The notes beneath the pieces are model-generated. The model ran no database searches, was not told where the DNA came from, and saw only the letters and a list, made by a program, of their open reading frames with translations. From positions 54,077,627-54,141,626 of the forward strand of contig CM072803.1 in the NCBI GenBank assembly GCA_037013495.1: DNA of 64,000 bases. The letters are read 5' to 3'. Shown here piece after piece: positions 12,024 through 25,652 of the stretch (positions are counted from its first letter, which is position 1; each line of letters opens with the position of its first letter). Source of the stretch: Hippophae tibetana (Eukaryota; Streptophyta; Magnoliopsida; Rosales; Elaeagnaceae). The position numbers and the translations under genes were made by a program.

Positions 12024-14198
12024 GGAAGTGTTAATTCCTAGCACAGGAAAATTCATGGAAATATTATTACCTCCCCGCCAAATGGAAAAGGTGATTGCTA
12101 GAGGTGTTTTTAAACATTATTTGTAACCTTCCTGTTACATAGCCTGAAAATTCCTATACTCGTTGAGCGTAATATTTCGCATCATGTTTCTTGCCTTCAT
12201 AATCTTAGAATGGGTTTGGAACCTAGATTCTTAGGGAGAATGGGATAACCAAAGTTAAATTCAATAGATTGCATTCTAACATAATGAGAATAAGTTTTAA
12301 ATAAGTTAAGAATGATGATGTCGTAAATGAATTATAAATTAGAATTACTGACACCTTATATAAAATAATAAACAAAATTTTAATAGTTTTTCATTTTAGG
12401 ACGTAATAAATTCCATTTAAATATATAATAAGTATAAGGAAATCAAATTTTGAGTTTTTATTCCCGCAACTTTTGTAAAATAGACATGAGAAAATGTTAA
12501 TGTTCTCTTTTCCACTCATTTTTGTTTCCTCATCTTCTATTATTATTTTCTTTCCTTTGTAAGTCTTAATTCCCCGCATAGGTAAATTGATGCAAATATT
12601 ATTACCAACCTGCCAGACGGAAAAGGTGATGGTTAGAGGTTATTTTGGACATCATTTGTAAACTTCTTGTTAAATAGCTAGAAAGTTTGCTATAAGCTTA
12701 GAGTGTAATATTTCAAATCATATTTCTTGGCTTCTTTCTCCTAGAATGGGTTTGTAAGTAAGATTCTTAGTTGATAAGGGATAAGCAAAGTTAATTTCAA
12801 TAGGTTGCATTCCAACACCGCAAATAACTTATATATAAGTTATGAATATTGATGTCACAAATGAATTATCAATTAGAATTAGTCATCTCTTATATAAAAT
12901 AATGAACAAAATTTCAAAAGTTTTATAGTTTGTTATTTTAAGACATAATAAATTCCATTTAAATATATCATAATTATAAGGAAATACATTTTGGAGTATT
13001 TATTCCCCCAACTTACTCTTGTAAAATAGAGAGGAGAAAATGTTTAAGCTTTCTTTTACACTTATTTATTTTTTCTCTTGTTTTGTCCTTATTTTCTATC
13101 CTTTGTAAGTGTTGATTCCCAACATAGGAAAATTCAGGCAAATCTTATTACCTCCCTGCCAAATGGAAAAAGGTGATTGCTAGAGGTGTTTTTAAACATT
13201 ATTTGTAAACTTCCTGTTACATAGCCTGAAAATTCTTATACTCGATGTGCGTAATATTTCGCATCATGTTTCTTTGCTTCTTAATCTTAGAATGGGTTTG
13301 GAACCTAGATTCTTAGGGAGAATGGGATAACCAAAGTTCAATTCAATAGATTGCATTCTAAGATACCGAGAATAAGTTATAAATAAGTTAAGAATAATGA
13401 TGTCGTAAATGAATTATAAATTAGAATTATTGATACCTTATATAAACTAATGAACAAAATTTTAAAAGTTTGATAGTTTTTCATTTTAAGACGTAATAAA
13501 TTCCATTTAAATATATAATAACTATAAGGAAATAAAATTTCGAGTTTTTAGTCCCGCAACTTTATTTTGTAAAATAGACATGAGAAAATGTGAAAGTTCT
13601 CATTTCCACTCATTTATGTTTCCTCATCTTCTATCATTATTTTATTTCCTTTGTAAGGCTTAATTCCCCACTTAGGTAAATTGATGCAAATATTATTACC
13701 ACCCTGCCAGACGGAAAAAGGTGATGGTTAGAGGTTATTTTGGACATCATTTGTAAACGTCTTGTTAAATAACTAGAAAATTTGCTATAATGTTTGATTG
13801 TAATATTTCAAATCATATTTCATGGCTTCTTTCTTCTAGAATGGGTTTGTAAGTAAGATTCTTTGTCGATAAGAGATAATCAAAGTTAAATTCAATAGGT
13901 TGCATTCCAACACCACTAATAATTATATATAAGTTATGATTATTGATGTAATAAATGAATTATAAATTAGAATTAGTCATCTCTTATATAAAATAATGAA
14001 CAAAATTTCAAAAGTTTTATAGTTTCTTATTTTAAGACATAATAAATTTCATTTAAATATATCATAATTATAAGGGAATACATTTTAAAGTATTTATTCC
14101 CCCAACTTACTTTTGTAAAATAGAGAAGAGAAAATGTTTAAGCTTTCTTTTACACTTATTCATTTTTTCTCGTGTTTTGTCCTTATTTTCTCTCCTTT
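12024..14198. repeat. Tetramer HOR copy, 2,175 bp (A1-B2-A2-B1)
   Basis: Units start at 12024 (A1, 535 bp), 12559 (B2, palindrome kept), 13105 (A2) and 13653 (B1, palindrome lost). The A1 unit has the 8-bp deletion plus a second, 4-bp deletion at about 12,470, where gcaacttttg replaces gcaactttcttttg. Both deletions recur exactly 2,175 bp downstream, so the two tetramers are copies of one event. Confidence 0.85.
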
Positions 14199-16374
14199 GG
14201 AAGTGTTAATTCCTAGCACAGGAAAATTCATGGAAATATTATTACCTCCCCGCCAAATGGAAAAGGTGATTGCTAGAGGTGTTTTTAAACATTATTTGTA
14301 ACCTTCCTGTTACATAGCCTGAAAATTCCTATACTCGTTGAGCGTAATATTTCGCATCATGTTTCTTGCCTTCATAATCTTAGAATGGGTTTGGAACCTA
14401 GATTCTTAGGGAGAATGGGATAACCAAAGTTAAATTCAATAGATTGCATTCTAACATAATGAGAATAAGTTTTAAATAAGTTAAGAATGATGATGTCGTA
14501 AATGAATTATAAATTAGAATTACTGACACCTTATATAAAATAATAAACAAAATTTTAATAGTTTTTCATTTTAGGACGTAATAAATTCCATTTAAATATA
14601 TAATAAGTATAAGGAAATCAAATTTTGAGTTTTTATTCCCGCAACTTTTGTAAAATAGACATGAGAAAATGTTAATGTTCTCTTTTCCACTCATTTTTGT
14701 TTCCTCATCTTCTATTATTATTTTCTTTCCTTTGTAAGTCTTAATTCCCCGCATAGGTAAATTGATGCAAATATTATTACCAACCTGCCAGACGGAAAAG
14801 GTGATGGTTAGAGGTTATTTTGGACATCATTTGTAAACTTCTTGTTAAATAGCTAGAAAGTTTGCTATAAGCTTAGAGTGTAATATTTCAAATCATATTT
14901 CTTGGCTTCTTTCTCCTAGAATGGGTTTGTAAGTAAGATTCTTAGTTGATAAGGGATAAGCAAAGTTAATTTCAATAGGTTGCATTCCAACACCGCAAAT
15001 AACTTATATATAAGTTATGAATATTGATGTCACAAATGAATTATCAATTAGAATTAGTCATCTCTTATATAAAATAATGAACAAAATTTCAAAAGTTTTA
15101 TAGTTTGTTATTTTAAGACATAATAAATTCCATTTAAATATATCATAATTATAAGGAAATACATTTTGGAGTATTTATTCCCCCAACTTACTCTTGTAAA
15201 ATAGAGAGGAGAAAATGTTTAAGCTTTCTTTTACACTTATTTATTTTTTCTCTTGTTTTGTCCTTATTTTCTATCCTTTGTAAGTGTTGATTCCCAACAT
15301 AGGAAAATTCACGCAAATCTTATTACCTCCCTGCCAAATGGAAAAAGGTGATTGCTAGAGGTGTTTTTAAACATTATTTGTAAACTTCCTGTTACATAGC
15401 CTGAAAATTCTTATACTCGATGTGCGTAATATTTCGCATCATGTTTCTTTGCTTCTTAATCTTAGAATGGGTTTGGAACCTAGATTCTTAGGGAGAATGG
15501 GATAACCAAAGTTCAATTCAATAGATTGCATTCTAAGATACCGAGAATAAGTTATAAATAAGTTAAGAATAATGATGTCGTAAATGAATTATAAATTAGA
15601 ATTATTGATACCTTATATAAAATAATGAACAAAATTTTAAAAGTTTGATAGTTTTTCATTTTAAGACGTAATAAATTCCATTTAAAAATATAATAACTAT
15701 AAGGAAATAAAATTTCGAGTTTTTAGTCCCGCAACTTTATTTTGTAAAATAGACATGAGAAAATGTGAAAGTTCTCTTTTCCACTCATTTATGTTTCCTC
15801 ATCTTATATCATTATTTTATTTCCTTTGTAAATCTTAATTCCTCGCTTAGGTAAATTGATGCAAATATTATTACCACCCTGCCAGACGGAAAAAGGTGAT
15901 GGTTAGAGGTTATTTTGGACATCATTTGTAAACTTCTTGTTAAATACCTAGAAAATTTGCTATACGGTTTGATTGTAATATTTCAAATCATATTTCTTGG
16001 CTTCTTTCTTCTAGAATGGGTTTGTAAGTAAGATTCTTTGTCGATAAGAGATAATCAAAGTTAAATTCAATAGGTTGCATTCCAACACCACTAATAATTA
16101 TATATAAGTTATGATTATTGATGTCATAAATGAATTATAAATTAGAATTAGTCATCTCTTATATAAAATAATGAACAAAATTTCAAAAGTTTTATAGTTT
16201 CTTATTTTAAGACACAATAAATTTCATTTAAATATATCATAATTATAAGGGAATACATTTTAGAGTATTTATTCCCCCAACTTACTCTTGTAAAATAGAG
16301 AAGAGAAAATGTTTAAGCTTTCTTTTACAGGTATTCATTTTTTTCTCGTGTTTTGTCCTTATTTTCTCTCCTTT
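14199..16374. repeat. Tetramer HOR copy, second (A1-B2-A2-B1)
   Basis: Units start at 14199 (A1, 535 bp with the same 8-bp and 4-bp deletions, the latter near 14,644), 14734 (B2), 15280 (A2) and 15828 (B1). The first two units are near-identical to the preceding tetramer at offset 2,175. In the A2 unit the match becomes mosaic and its tail resembles the A unit at position 1, and the B1 unit has its own variants, such as ttacaggtattcat near 16,325. Copying was therefore not of a whole clean tetramer. Confidence 0.8.
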
Positions 16375-18006
16375 GGAAGTGTTAATTCCTAGCACAGGAA
16401 CATTCATGGAAATAATATTACCTCCCTGCCAAATGGAAAAGGTGATTGCTAGAGGTGTTTTTAAACATTATTTGTAACCTTCCTGTTACATAGCCTGAAA
16501 ATTCCTATACTCGTTGAGCGTAATATTTCGTATCATGTTTCTTACCTTCATAATCTTAGAATGGGTTTGGAACCTAGATTCTTAGGGAGAATGGGATAAC
16601 CAAAGTCAAATTCAATAGATTCCATTCTAACATAATGAGAATAAGTTTTAAATAAGTTAAGAATAATGATGTCGTAAATGAATTATAAATTAGAATTACT
16701 GACACCTTATATAAAATAATAAACAAAATTTTAATAGTTTTTCATTTTAGGACGTAATAAATTCCATTTAAATATATAATAAGTATAAGGAAATCAAATT
16801 TTGAGTTTTTATTCCCGCAACTTTCTTTTGTAAAATAGACATGAGAAAATGTTAATGTTCTCTTTTCCACTCATTTTTGTTTCCTCATCTTCTATTATTA
16901 TTTTCTTTCCTTTGTAAGTCTTAATTCCCCGCATAGGTAAATGGATGCAAATATTATTACCAACCTGCCAGACGGAAAAGGTGATGGTTAGAGGTTATTT
17001 TTGACATCATTTGTAAACTTCTTGTTAAATAGCTAGAAAGTTTGCTATAAGCTTTGAGTGTAATATTTCAAATCATATTTCTTGGCTTCTATCTCCTAGA
17101 ATAAGCTGTAAGTAAGATTCTTAGTCGATAAGGGATAAGCAAAGTTAATTTCAATAGGTTGCATTCCAACACCGCAAATAACTTATATATAAGTTATGAA
17201 TATTGATGTCACAAATGAATTATCAATTAGAATTAGTCATCTCTTATATAAAATAATGAACAAAATTTCAAAAGTTTTATAGTTTGTTATTTTAAGACAT
17301 AATAAATTCGATTTAAATATATCATAATTATACGGAAATACATTTTGGAGTATTTATTCCCCCAACTTACTTCTCTAAAATAGAGAGGAGAAAATGTTTA
17401 AGCTTTCTTTTACACTTATTTATTTTTTCTCTTGTTTTGTCCTTATTTTCTATCCTTTGTAAGTGTTGATTCCCAACACAGGAAAATTCATGCAAATCAT
17501 ATTACCTCCCTGCCAAATGGAAAAAGGTGATTGCAAGAGGTGTTTTTAAACATTATTTGTAAACCTCCTGTTACATAGCCTGAAAATTCTTATACTCGAT
17601 GTGCGTAATATTTCGCATCATGTTTCTTACCTTCATAATCTTAGAATGGGATTGGAACCTAGATTCTTAGGGAGAATGGGATAACCCAGGTTCAATTCAA
17701 TAGATTGCATTCTAACATACCGAGAATAAGTTATAAATAATTTAAGAATAATGATGTCGTAAATGAATTATAAATTAGAATTATTGATACCTTATATAAA
17801 ATAATGAACAAAATTTTAAAAGTTTGATAGTTTTTCATTTTAAGACGTAATAAATTCCATTTAAATATATAATAACTATAAGGAAATCAAATTTCGAGTC
17901 TTTATTCCCTTAACTTTCTTTTGTAAAATAGACATAAGAAAATGTGAAAGTTCTCTTTTCCACTCATTTATGTTTCCTCATCTTATATCATTATTTTATT
18001 TCCTTT
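16375..18006. repeat. Transitional units A1-B2-A2
   Basis: Units start at 16375 (A1, 539 bp, 8-bp deletion without the 4-bp one), 16914 (B2, 545 bp) and 17459 (A2). The B2 unit has a local change, gaataagctgtaag, where others have gaatgggtttgtaag. The A2 tail (gagtctttattccctt, then gacataagaaaatgtg) recurs only in the A unit at 22,927-23,465, which marks the left edge of the 5,459-bp duplication. Confidence 0.8.
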
Positions 18007-20193
18007 GTAAGTCTTAATTCCCCGCTTAGGTAAATTGATGCAAATATTATTACCACCCTGCCAGACGAAAAAAGGTGATGGTTAGAGGTTATATAGGACA
18101 TCATTTGTAAACTTCTTGTTAAATAACTAGAAAATTTGCTATAAGGTTTGATTGTAATATTTCGAATCATATTTCTTGGCTTCTTTCTTCTAGAATGGGT
18201 TTGTAAGTAAGATTCTTTGTCGATAAGAGATAACCAAAGTTAAATTCAATAGGTTGCGTTCCAACACCACTAATAATTATATATATGTTATGATTATTGA
18301 TGTCATAAATGAATTATAAATTAGAATTAGTCATCTCTTATATAAAATAATGAACAAAATTTCAAAAGTTTTATAGTTTCTTATTTTAAGACATAATAAA
18401 TTTCATTTAAATATATTATAATTATAAGGGAATACATTTTAGAGTATTTATTCCCCCAACTTACTCTTGTAAAATAGAGAAGAGAGAATGTTTAAGCTTT
18501 TTTTTACACTTATTCATTTTTTCTCGTGTTTTGTCCTTATTTTCTCTCCTTTGGAAGTGTTAATTCCTAGCACAGGAACATTCATGGAAATAATATTACC
18601 TCCCTGCCAAATGGAAAAGGTGATTGCAAGAGGTGTTTTTAAACATTATTTGTAACCTTCCTGTTACATAGCCTGAAAATTCCTATACTCGTTGAGCGTA
18701 ATATTTCGCATCATGTTTCTTACCTTCATAATCTTAGAATGGGTTTGGAACCTAGATTCTTAGGGAGAATGGGATAACCAAAGTTAAATTCAATAGATTG
18801 CATTCTAACATAATGAGAATAAGTTATAAATAAGTTAAGAATAATGATGTCGTAAATGAATTATAAATTAGAATTATTGATACCTTATATAAAATAATGA
18901 ACAAAATTTTAAAAGTTTGAGAGTTTCTCATTTTAGGACATAATAAATTCCATTTAAATATATAATAAGTATAAGGAAATCAAATTTCGAGTTTTTATTC
19001 CCGCAACTTTCTTTTGTAAAATAGACATGAGAAAATGTTAATGTTCTCTTTTCCACTCATTTTTGTTTCCTCATCTTCTATTATTATTTTCTTTCCTTTG
19101 TAAGTCTTAATTCCCCGTATAGGTAAATTGATGCAAATATTATTACCACCCAGCCAGACGGAAAAGGTGATGGTTAGAGGTTATTTTGGACATCATTTGT
19201 AAACTTCTTGTTAAATAGCTAGAAAATTTGCTATAAGGTTTGATTGTAATATTTCAAATCATATTTCTTGGCTTCTTTCTCCTAGAATGGGTTTCTAAGT
19301 AAGATTCATTGTCGATAAGGGATGACCAAAGTTAAATTCAATAGGTTGCATTCCAACACCGCTAATAACTTATATATAAGTTATGAATATTGATGTCATA
19401 AATGAATTATAAATTAGAATTAGTCATCTCTTATATAAAATAATGAACAAAATTGCAAAACTATTATAGTTTGTTACTTTAAGACATAATAAATTCCATT
19501 TAAATATATCATAATTATAAGGAAATACATTTTGGAGTATTTATTCCCCCAACTTACTCTTGTAAAATTGAGAGGAGAAAATGTTTAAGCTTTCTTTTAC
19601 ACTTATTTATTTTTTCTCGTGTTTTGTCCTTATTTTCCATCCTTTGTAAGTGTTGATTCCAAACACAGGAAAATTCATGCAAATCATATGACCTCCCTCC
19701 CAAATGGAAAAAGGTGATTGCTAGAGGTGTTTTTAAACATTATTTGTAACATTCCTGTTACATAGCCTGAAAATTCCTATACTCGTTGAGCGTAATATTT
19801 CGCATCATGTTTCTTACCTTCATAATCTTAGAATGGGTTTGGAACCTAGATTCTTAGGGAGAATGGGATAACCAAAGTTAAATTCAATAGATTTCATTCT
19901 AACATAATGAGAATAAGTTATAAATAAGTTAAGAATAATGATGTCGAAAATGAATTATAAATTAGAATTATTGATACCTTATATAAAATAATGAACAAAA
20001 TTTTAAAAGTTTGAGAGTTTCTCATTTTAGGACGTAATAAATTCCATTTAAATATATAATAAGTATAAGGAAATCAAATTTCGAGTTTTTATTCCCGCAA
20101 CTTTCTTTTGTAAAATAGACATGAGAAAATGTTAATGTTCTCTTTTCCACTCATTTTTGTTTCCTCATCTTCTATTATTATTTTCTTTCCTTT
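18007..20193. repeat. 2,187-bp HOR copy 1 (B1-A1-B2-A2)
   Basis: Unit starts are 18007, 18553, 19100 and 19646. Each position has its own marks: B1 has gacgaaaaaagg, ttatataggacatc and ttcgaatcat; A1 has ggaacattcatggaaataat and gcaagagg; B2 has cacccagccagacgg, gattcattgtcg and gcaaaactattatag; A2 has gattccaaacacagg and atcatatgacc. The order recurs four times in full downstream to 29.5 kb, which defines a four-unit HOR. Only B2 keeps the perfect palindrome. Confidence 0.9.
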
Positions 20194-22380
20194 GTAAGTC
20201 TTAATTCCCCGTATAGGTAAATTGATGCAAATATTATTACCACCCTCCCAGACGAAAAAAGGTGATGGTTAGAGGTTATATAGGACATCATTTGTAAACT
20301 TCTTGTTAAATAACTAGAAAATTTGCTATAAGGTTTGATTGTAATATTTCGAATCATATTTCTTGGCTTCTTTCTTCTAGAATGGGTTTGTAAGTAAGAT
20401 TCTTTGTCGATAAGAGATAACCAAAGTTAAATTCAATAGGTTGCGTTCCAACACCACTAATAATTATATATATGTTATGATTATTGATGTCATAAATGAA
20501 TTATAAATTAGAATTAGTCATCTCTTATATAAAATAATGAACAAAATTTCAAAAGTTTTATAGTTTCTTATTTTAAGACATAATAAATTTCATTTAAATA
20601 TATTATAATTATAAGGGAATACATTTTAGAGTATTTATTCCCCCAACTTACTCTTGTAAAATAGAGAAGAGAGAATGTTTAAGCTTTTTTTTACACTTAT
20701 TCATTTTTTCTCGTGTTTTGTCCTTATTTTCTCTCCTTTGGAAGTGTTAATTCCTAGCACAGGAACATTCATGGAAATAATATTACCTCCCTGCCAAATG
20801 GAAAAGGTGATTGCAAGAGGTGTTTTTAAACATTATTTGTAACCTTCCTGTTACATAGCCTGAAAATTCCTATACTCGTTGAGCGTAATATTTCGCATCA
20901 TGTTTCTTACCTTCATAATCTTAGAATGGGTTTGGAACCTAGATTCTTAGGGAGAATGGGATAACCAAAGTTAAATTCAATAGATTGCATTCTAACATAA
21001 TGAGAATAAGTTATAAATAAGTTAAGAATAATGATGTCGTAAATGAATTATAAATTAGAATTATTGATACCTTATATAAAATAATGAACAAAATTTTAAA
21101 AGTTTGAGAGTTTCTCATTTTAGGACGTAATAAATTCCATTTAAATATATAATAAGTATAAGGAAATCAAATTTCGAGTTTTTATTCCCGCAACTTTCTT
21201 TTGTAAAATAGACATGAGAAAATGTTAATGTTCTCTTTTCCACTCATTTTTGTTTCCTCATCTTCTATTATTATTTTCTTTCTTTTGTAAGTCTTAATTC
21301 CCCGTATAGGTAAATTGATGCAAATATTATTACCACCCAGCCAGACGGAAAAGGTGATGGTTAGAGGTTATTTTGGACATCATTTGTAAACTTCTTGTTA
21401 AATAGCTAGAAAATTTGCTATAAGGTTTGATTGTAATATTTCAAATCATATTTCTTGGCTTCTTTCTCCTAGAATGGGTTTCTAAGTAAGATTCATTGTC
21501 GATAAGGGATGACCAAAGTTAAATTCAATAGGTTGCATTCCAACACCGCTAATAACTTATATATAAGTTATGAATATTGATGTCATAAATGAATTATAAA
21601 TTAGAATTAGTCATCTCTTATATAAAATAATGAACAAAATTGCAAAACTATTATAGTTTGTTACTTTAAGACATAATAAATTCCATTTAAATATATCATA
21701 ATTATAAGGAAATACATTTTGGAGTATTTATTCCCCCAACTTACTCTTGTAAAATTGAGAGGAGAAAATGTTTAAGCTTTCTTTTACACTTATTTATTTT
21801 TTCTCGTGTTTTGTCCTTATTTTCCATCCTTTGTAAGTGTTGATTCCAAACACAGGAAAATTCATGCAAATCATATGACCTCCCTGCCAAATGGAAAAAG
21901 GTGATTGCTAGAGGTGTTTTTAAACATTATTTGTAACCTTCCTGTTACATAGCCTGAAAATTCCTATACTCGTTGAGCGTAATATTTCGCATCATGTTTC
22001 TTACCTTCATAATCTTAGAATGGATTTGGAACCTAGATTCTTAGGGAGAATGGGATAACCAAAGTTAAATTCAATAGATTTCATTCTAACATAATGAGAA
22101 TAAGTTATAAATAAGTTAAGAATAATGATGTCGTAAATGAATTATAAATTAGAATTATTGATACCTTATATAAAATAATGAACAAAATTTTAAAAGTTTG
22201 AGAGTTTCTCATTTTAGGACGTAATAAATTCCATTTAAATATATAATAAGTATAAGGAAATCAAATTTCGAGTTTTTATTCCCGCAACTTTCTTTTGTAA
22301 AATAGACATGAGAAAATGTTAATGTTCTCTTTTCCACTCATTTTTGTTTCCTCATCTTCTATTATTATTTTCTTTCCTTT
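20194..22380. repeat. 2,187-bp HOR copy 2
   Basis: Unit starts are 20194 (B1), 20740 (A1), 21287 (B2) and 21833 (A2). All position-specific marks of the first copy are present at the same offsets. The A2 unit has the usual ccctgcc where copy 1 has ccctccc. Confidence 0.9.
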
Positions 22381-23465
22381 GTAAGTCTTAATTCCCCGTA
22401 TAGGTAAATTGATGCAAATATTATTACCACCCTCCCAGACGAAAAAAGGTGATGGTTAGAGGTTATATAGGACATCATTTGTAAACTTCTTGTTAAATAA
22501 CTAGAAAATTTGCTATAAGGTTTGATTGTAATATTTCGAATCATATTTCTTGGCTTCTTTCTTCTAGAATGGGTTTGTAAGTAAGATTCTTTGTCGATAA
22601 GAGATAACCAAAGTTAAATTCAATAGGTTGCGTTCCAACACCACTAATAATTATATATAAGTTATGATTATTGATGTCATAAATGAATTATAAATTAGAA
22701 TTAGTCATCTCTTATATAAAATAATGAACAAAATTTCAAAAGTTTTATAGTTTCTTATTTTAAGACATAATAAATTTCATTTAAATATATTATAATTATA
22801 AGGGAATACATTTTAGAGTATTTATTCCCCCAACTTACTCTTGTAAAATAGAGAAGAGAGAATGTTTAAGCTTTTTTTTACACTTATTCATTTTTTCTCG
22901 TGTTTTGTCCTTATTTTCTCTCCATTGGAAGTGTTAATTCCTAGCACAGGAACATTCATGGAAATAATATTACCTCCCTGCCAAATGGAAAAGGTGATTG
23001 CAAGAGGTGTTTTTAAACATTATTTGTAACCTTCCTGTTACATAGCCTGAAAATTCCTATACTCGTTGAGCGTAATATTTCGCATCATGTTTCTTACCTT
23101 CATAATCTTAGAATGGGTTTGGAACCTAGATTCTTAGGGAGAATGGGATAACCAAAGTTAAATTCAATAGATTGCATTCTAACATAATGAGAATAAGTTA
23201 TAAATAAGTTAAGAATAATGATGTCGTAAATGAATTATAAATTAGAATTACTGACACCTTATATAAAATAATAAACAAAATTTTAATAGTTTTTCATTTT
23301 AGGACGTAATAAATTCCATTTAAATATATAATAACTATAAGGAAATCAAATTTCGAGTCTTTATTCCCTTAACTTTCTTTTGTAAAATAGACATAAGAAA
23401 ATGTGAAAGTTCTCTTTTCCACTCATTTATGTTTCCTCATCTTATATCATTATTTTATTTCCTTT
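22381..23465. repeat. Half HOR (B1-A1 only) with mosaic A unit
   Basis: B1 (22381) is followed by one A unit (22927, 539 bp) and then directly by another B1 at 23,466, so the expected B2-A2 half is absent. The A unit has three parts: A1-HOR sequence to about 23,250, then the ctgacacc/8-bp-deletion type to about 23,303, then the tail of the A unit at 17,459. The missing half and the 5,459-bp duplication junction coincide, which fits one unequal exchange out of HOR register. Confidence 0.85.
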
Positions 23466-25652
23466 GTAAGTCTTAATTCCCCGCTTAGGTAAATTGATGC
23501 AAATATTATTACCACCCTGCCAGACGAAAAAAGGTGATGGTTAGAGGTTATATAGGACATCATTTGTAAACTTCTTGTTAAATAACTAGAAAATTTGCTA
23601 TAAGGTTTGATTGTAATATTTCGAATCATATTTCTTGGCTTCTTTCTTCTAGAATGGGTTTGTAAGTAAGATTCTTTGTCGATAAGAGATAACCAAAGTT
23701 AAATTCAATAGGTTGCGTTCCAACACCACTAATAATTATATATATGTTATGATTATTGATGTCATAAATGAATTATAAATTAGAATTAGTCATCTCTTAT
23801 ATAAAATAATGAACAAAATTTCAAAAGTTTTATAGTTTCTTATTTTAAGACATAATAAATTTCATTTAAATATATTATAATTATAAGGGAATACATTTTA
23901 GAGTATTTATTCCCCCAACTTACTCTTGTAAAATAGAGAAGAGAGAATGTTTAAGCTTTTTTTTACACTTATTCATTTTTTCTCGTGTTTTGTCCTTATT
24001 TTCTCTCCTTTGGAAGTGTTAATTCCTAGCACAGGAACATTCATGGAAATAATATTACCTCCCTGCCAAATGGAAAAGGTGATTGCAAGAGGTGTTTTTA
24101 AACATTATTTGTAACCTTCCTGTTACATAGCCTGAAAATTCCTATACTCGTTGAGCGTAATATTTCGCATCATGTTTCTTACCTTCATAATCTTAGAATG
24201 GGTTTGGAACCTAGATTCTTAGGGAGAATGGGATAACCAAAGTTAAATTCAATAGATTGCATTCTAACATAATGAGAATAAGTTATAAATAAGTTAAGAA
24301 TAATGATGTCGTAAATGAATTATAAATTAGAATTATTGATACCTTATATAAAATAATGAACAAAATTTTAAAAGTTTGAGAGTTTCTCATTTTAGGACAT
24401 AATAAATTCCATTTAAATATATAATAAGTATAAGGAAATCAAATTTCGAGTTTTTATTTCCGCAACTTTCTTTTGTAAAATAGACATGAGAAAATGTTAA
24501 TGTTCTCTTTTCCACTCATTTTTGTTTCCTCATCTTCTATTATTATTTTCTTTCCTTTGTAAGTCTTAATTCCCCGTATAGGTAAATTGATGCAAATATT
24601 ATTACCACCCAGCCAGACGGAAAAGGTGATGGTTAGAGGTTATTTTGGACATCATTTGTAAACTTCTTGTTAAATAGCTAGAAAATTTGCTATAAGGTTT
24701 GATTGTAATATTTCAAATCATATTTCTTGGCTTCTTTCTCCTAGAATGGGTTTCTAAGTAAGATTCATTGTCGATAAGGGATGACCAAAGTTAAATTCAA
24801 TAGGTTGCATTCCAACACCGCTAATAACTTATATATAAGTTATGAATATTGATGTCATAAATGAATTATAAATTAGAATTAGTCATCTCTTATATAAAAT
24901 AATGAACAAAATTGCAAAACTATTATAGTTTGTTACTTTAAGACATAATAAATTCCATTTAAATATATCATAATTATAAGGAAATACATTTTGGAGTATT
25001 TATTCCCCCAACTTACTCTTGTAAAATTGAGAGGAGAAAATGTTTAAGCTTTCTTTTACACTTATTTATTTTTTCTCGTGTTTTGTCCTTATTTTCCATC
25101 CTTTGTAAGTGTTGATTCCAAACACAGGAAAATTCATGCAAATCATATGACCTCCCTCCCAAATGGAAAAAGGTGATTGCTAGAGGTGTTTTTAAACATT
25201 ATTTGTAACCTTCCTGTTACATAGCCTGAAAATTCCTATACTCGTTGAGCGTAATATTTCGCATCATGTTTCTTACCTTCATAATCTTAGAATGGGTTTG
25301 GAACCTAGATTCTTAGGGAGAATGGGATAACCAAAGTTAAATTCAATAGATTTCATTCTAACATAATGAGAATAAGTTATAAATAAGTTAAGAATAATGA
25401 TGTCGAAAATGAATTATAAATTAGAATTATTGATACCTTATATAAAATAATGAACAAAATTTTAAAAGTTTGAGAGTTTCTCATTTTAGGACGTAATAAA
25501 TTCCATTTAAATATATAATAAGTATAAGGAAATCAAATTTCGAGTTTTTATTCCCGCAACTTTCTTTTGTAAAATAGACATGAGAAACTGTTAATGTTCT
25601 CTTTTCCACTCATTTTTGTTTCCTCATCTTCTATTATTATTTTCTTTCCTTT
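23466..25652. repeat. 2,187-bp HOR copy 3
   Basis: Unit starts are 23466 (B1), 24012 (A1), 24559 (B2) and 25105 (A2). It is the 5,459-bp partner of copy 1 and shares that copy's private variants. It has own changes such as ttatttccgcaac near 24,466 and gagaaactg near 25,582. Confidence 0.9.

Larger units (their letters stand above)
17845..23303. repeat. 5,459-bp tandem duplication, copy 1 (ten units)
   Basis: From the tail of the A unit at 17,459 to the middle of the A unit at 22,927 the sequence recurs 5,459 bp downstream. Shared private variants at the same offset are tcgaaaatgaat (about 19,945 and 25,404) and ggacataataaattcc (about 18,936 and 24,395). Copy 1 has a few own changes, such as ttcttttgtaag near 21,281 and tggatttgg near 22,020. 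The left edge is only bracketed, because flanking A sequence is alike. Confidence 0.85.

Noticed and set aside
12391..12579. 62-codon open frame on the minus strand, with an identical copy at 14,566-14,754
   Set aside because: It lies across an A-B unit border; the copies agree because the whole 2,175-bp tetramer was duplicated. The frame is not kept in other A-B borders and the AT-rich content gives no coding signal.
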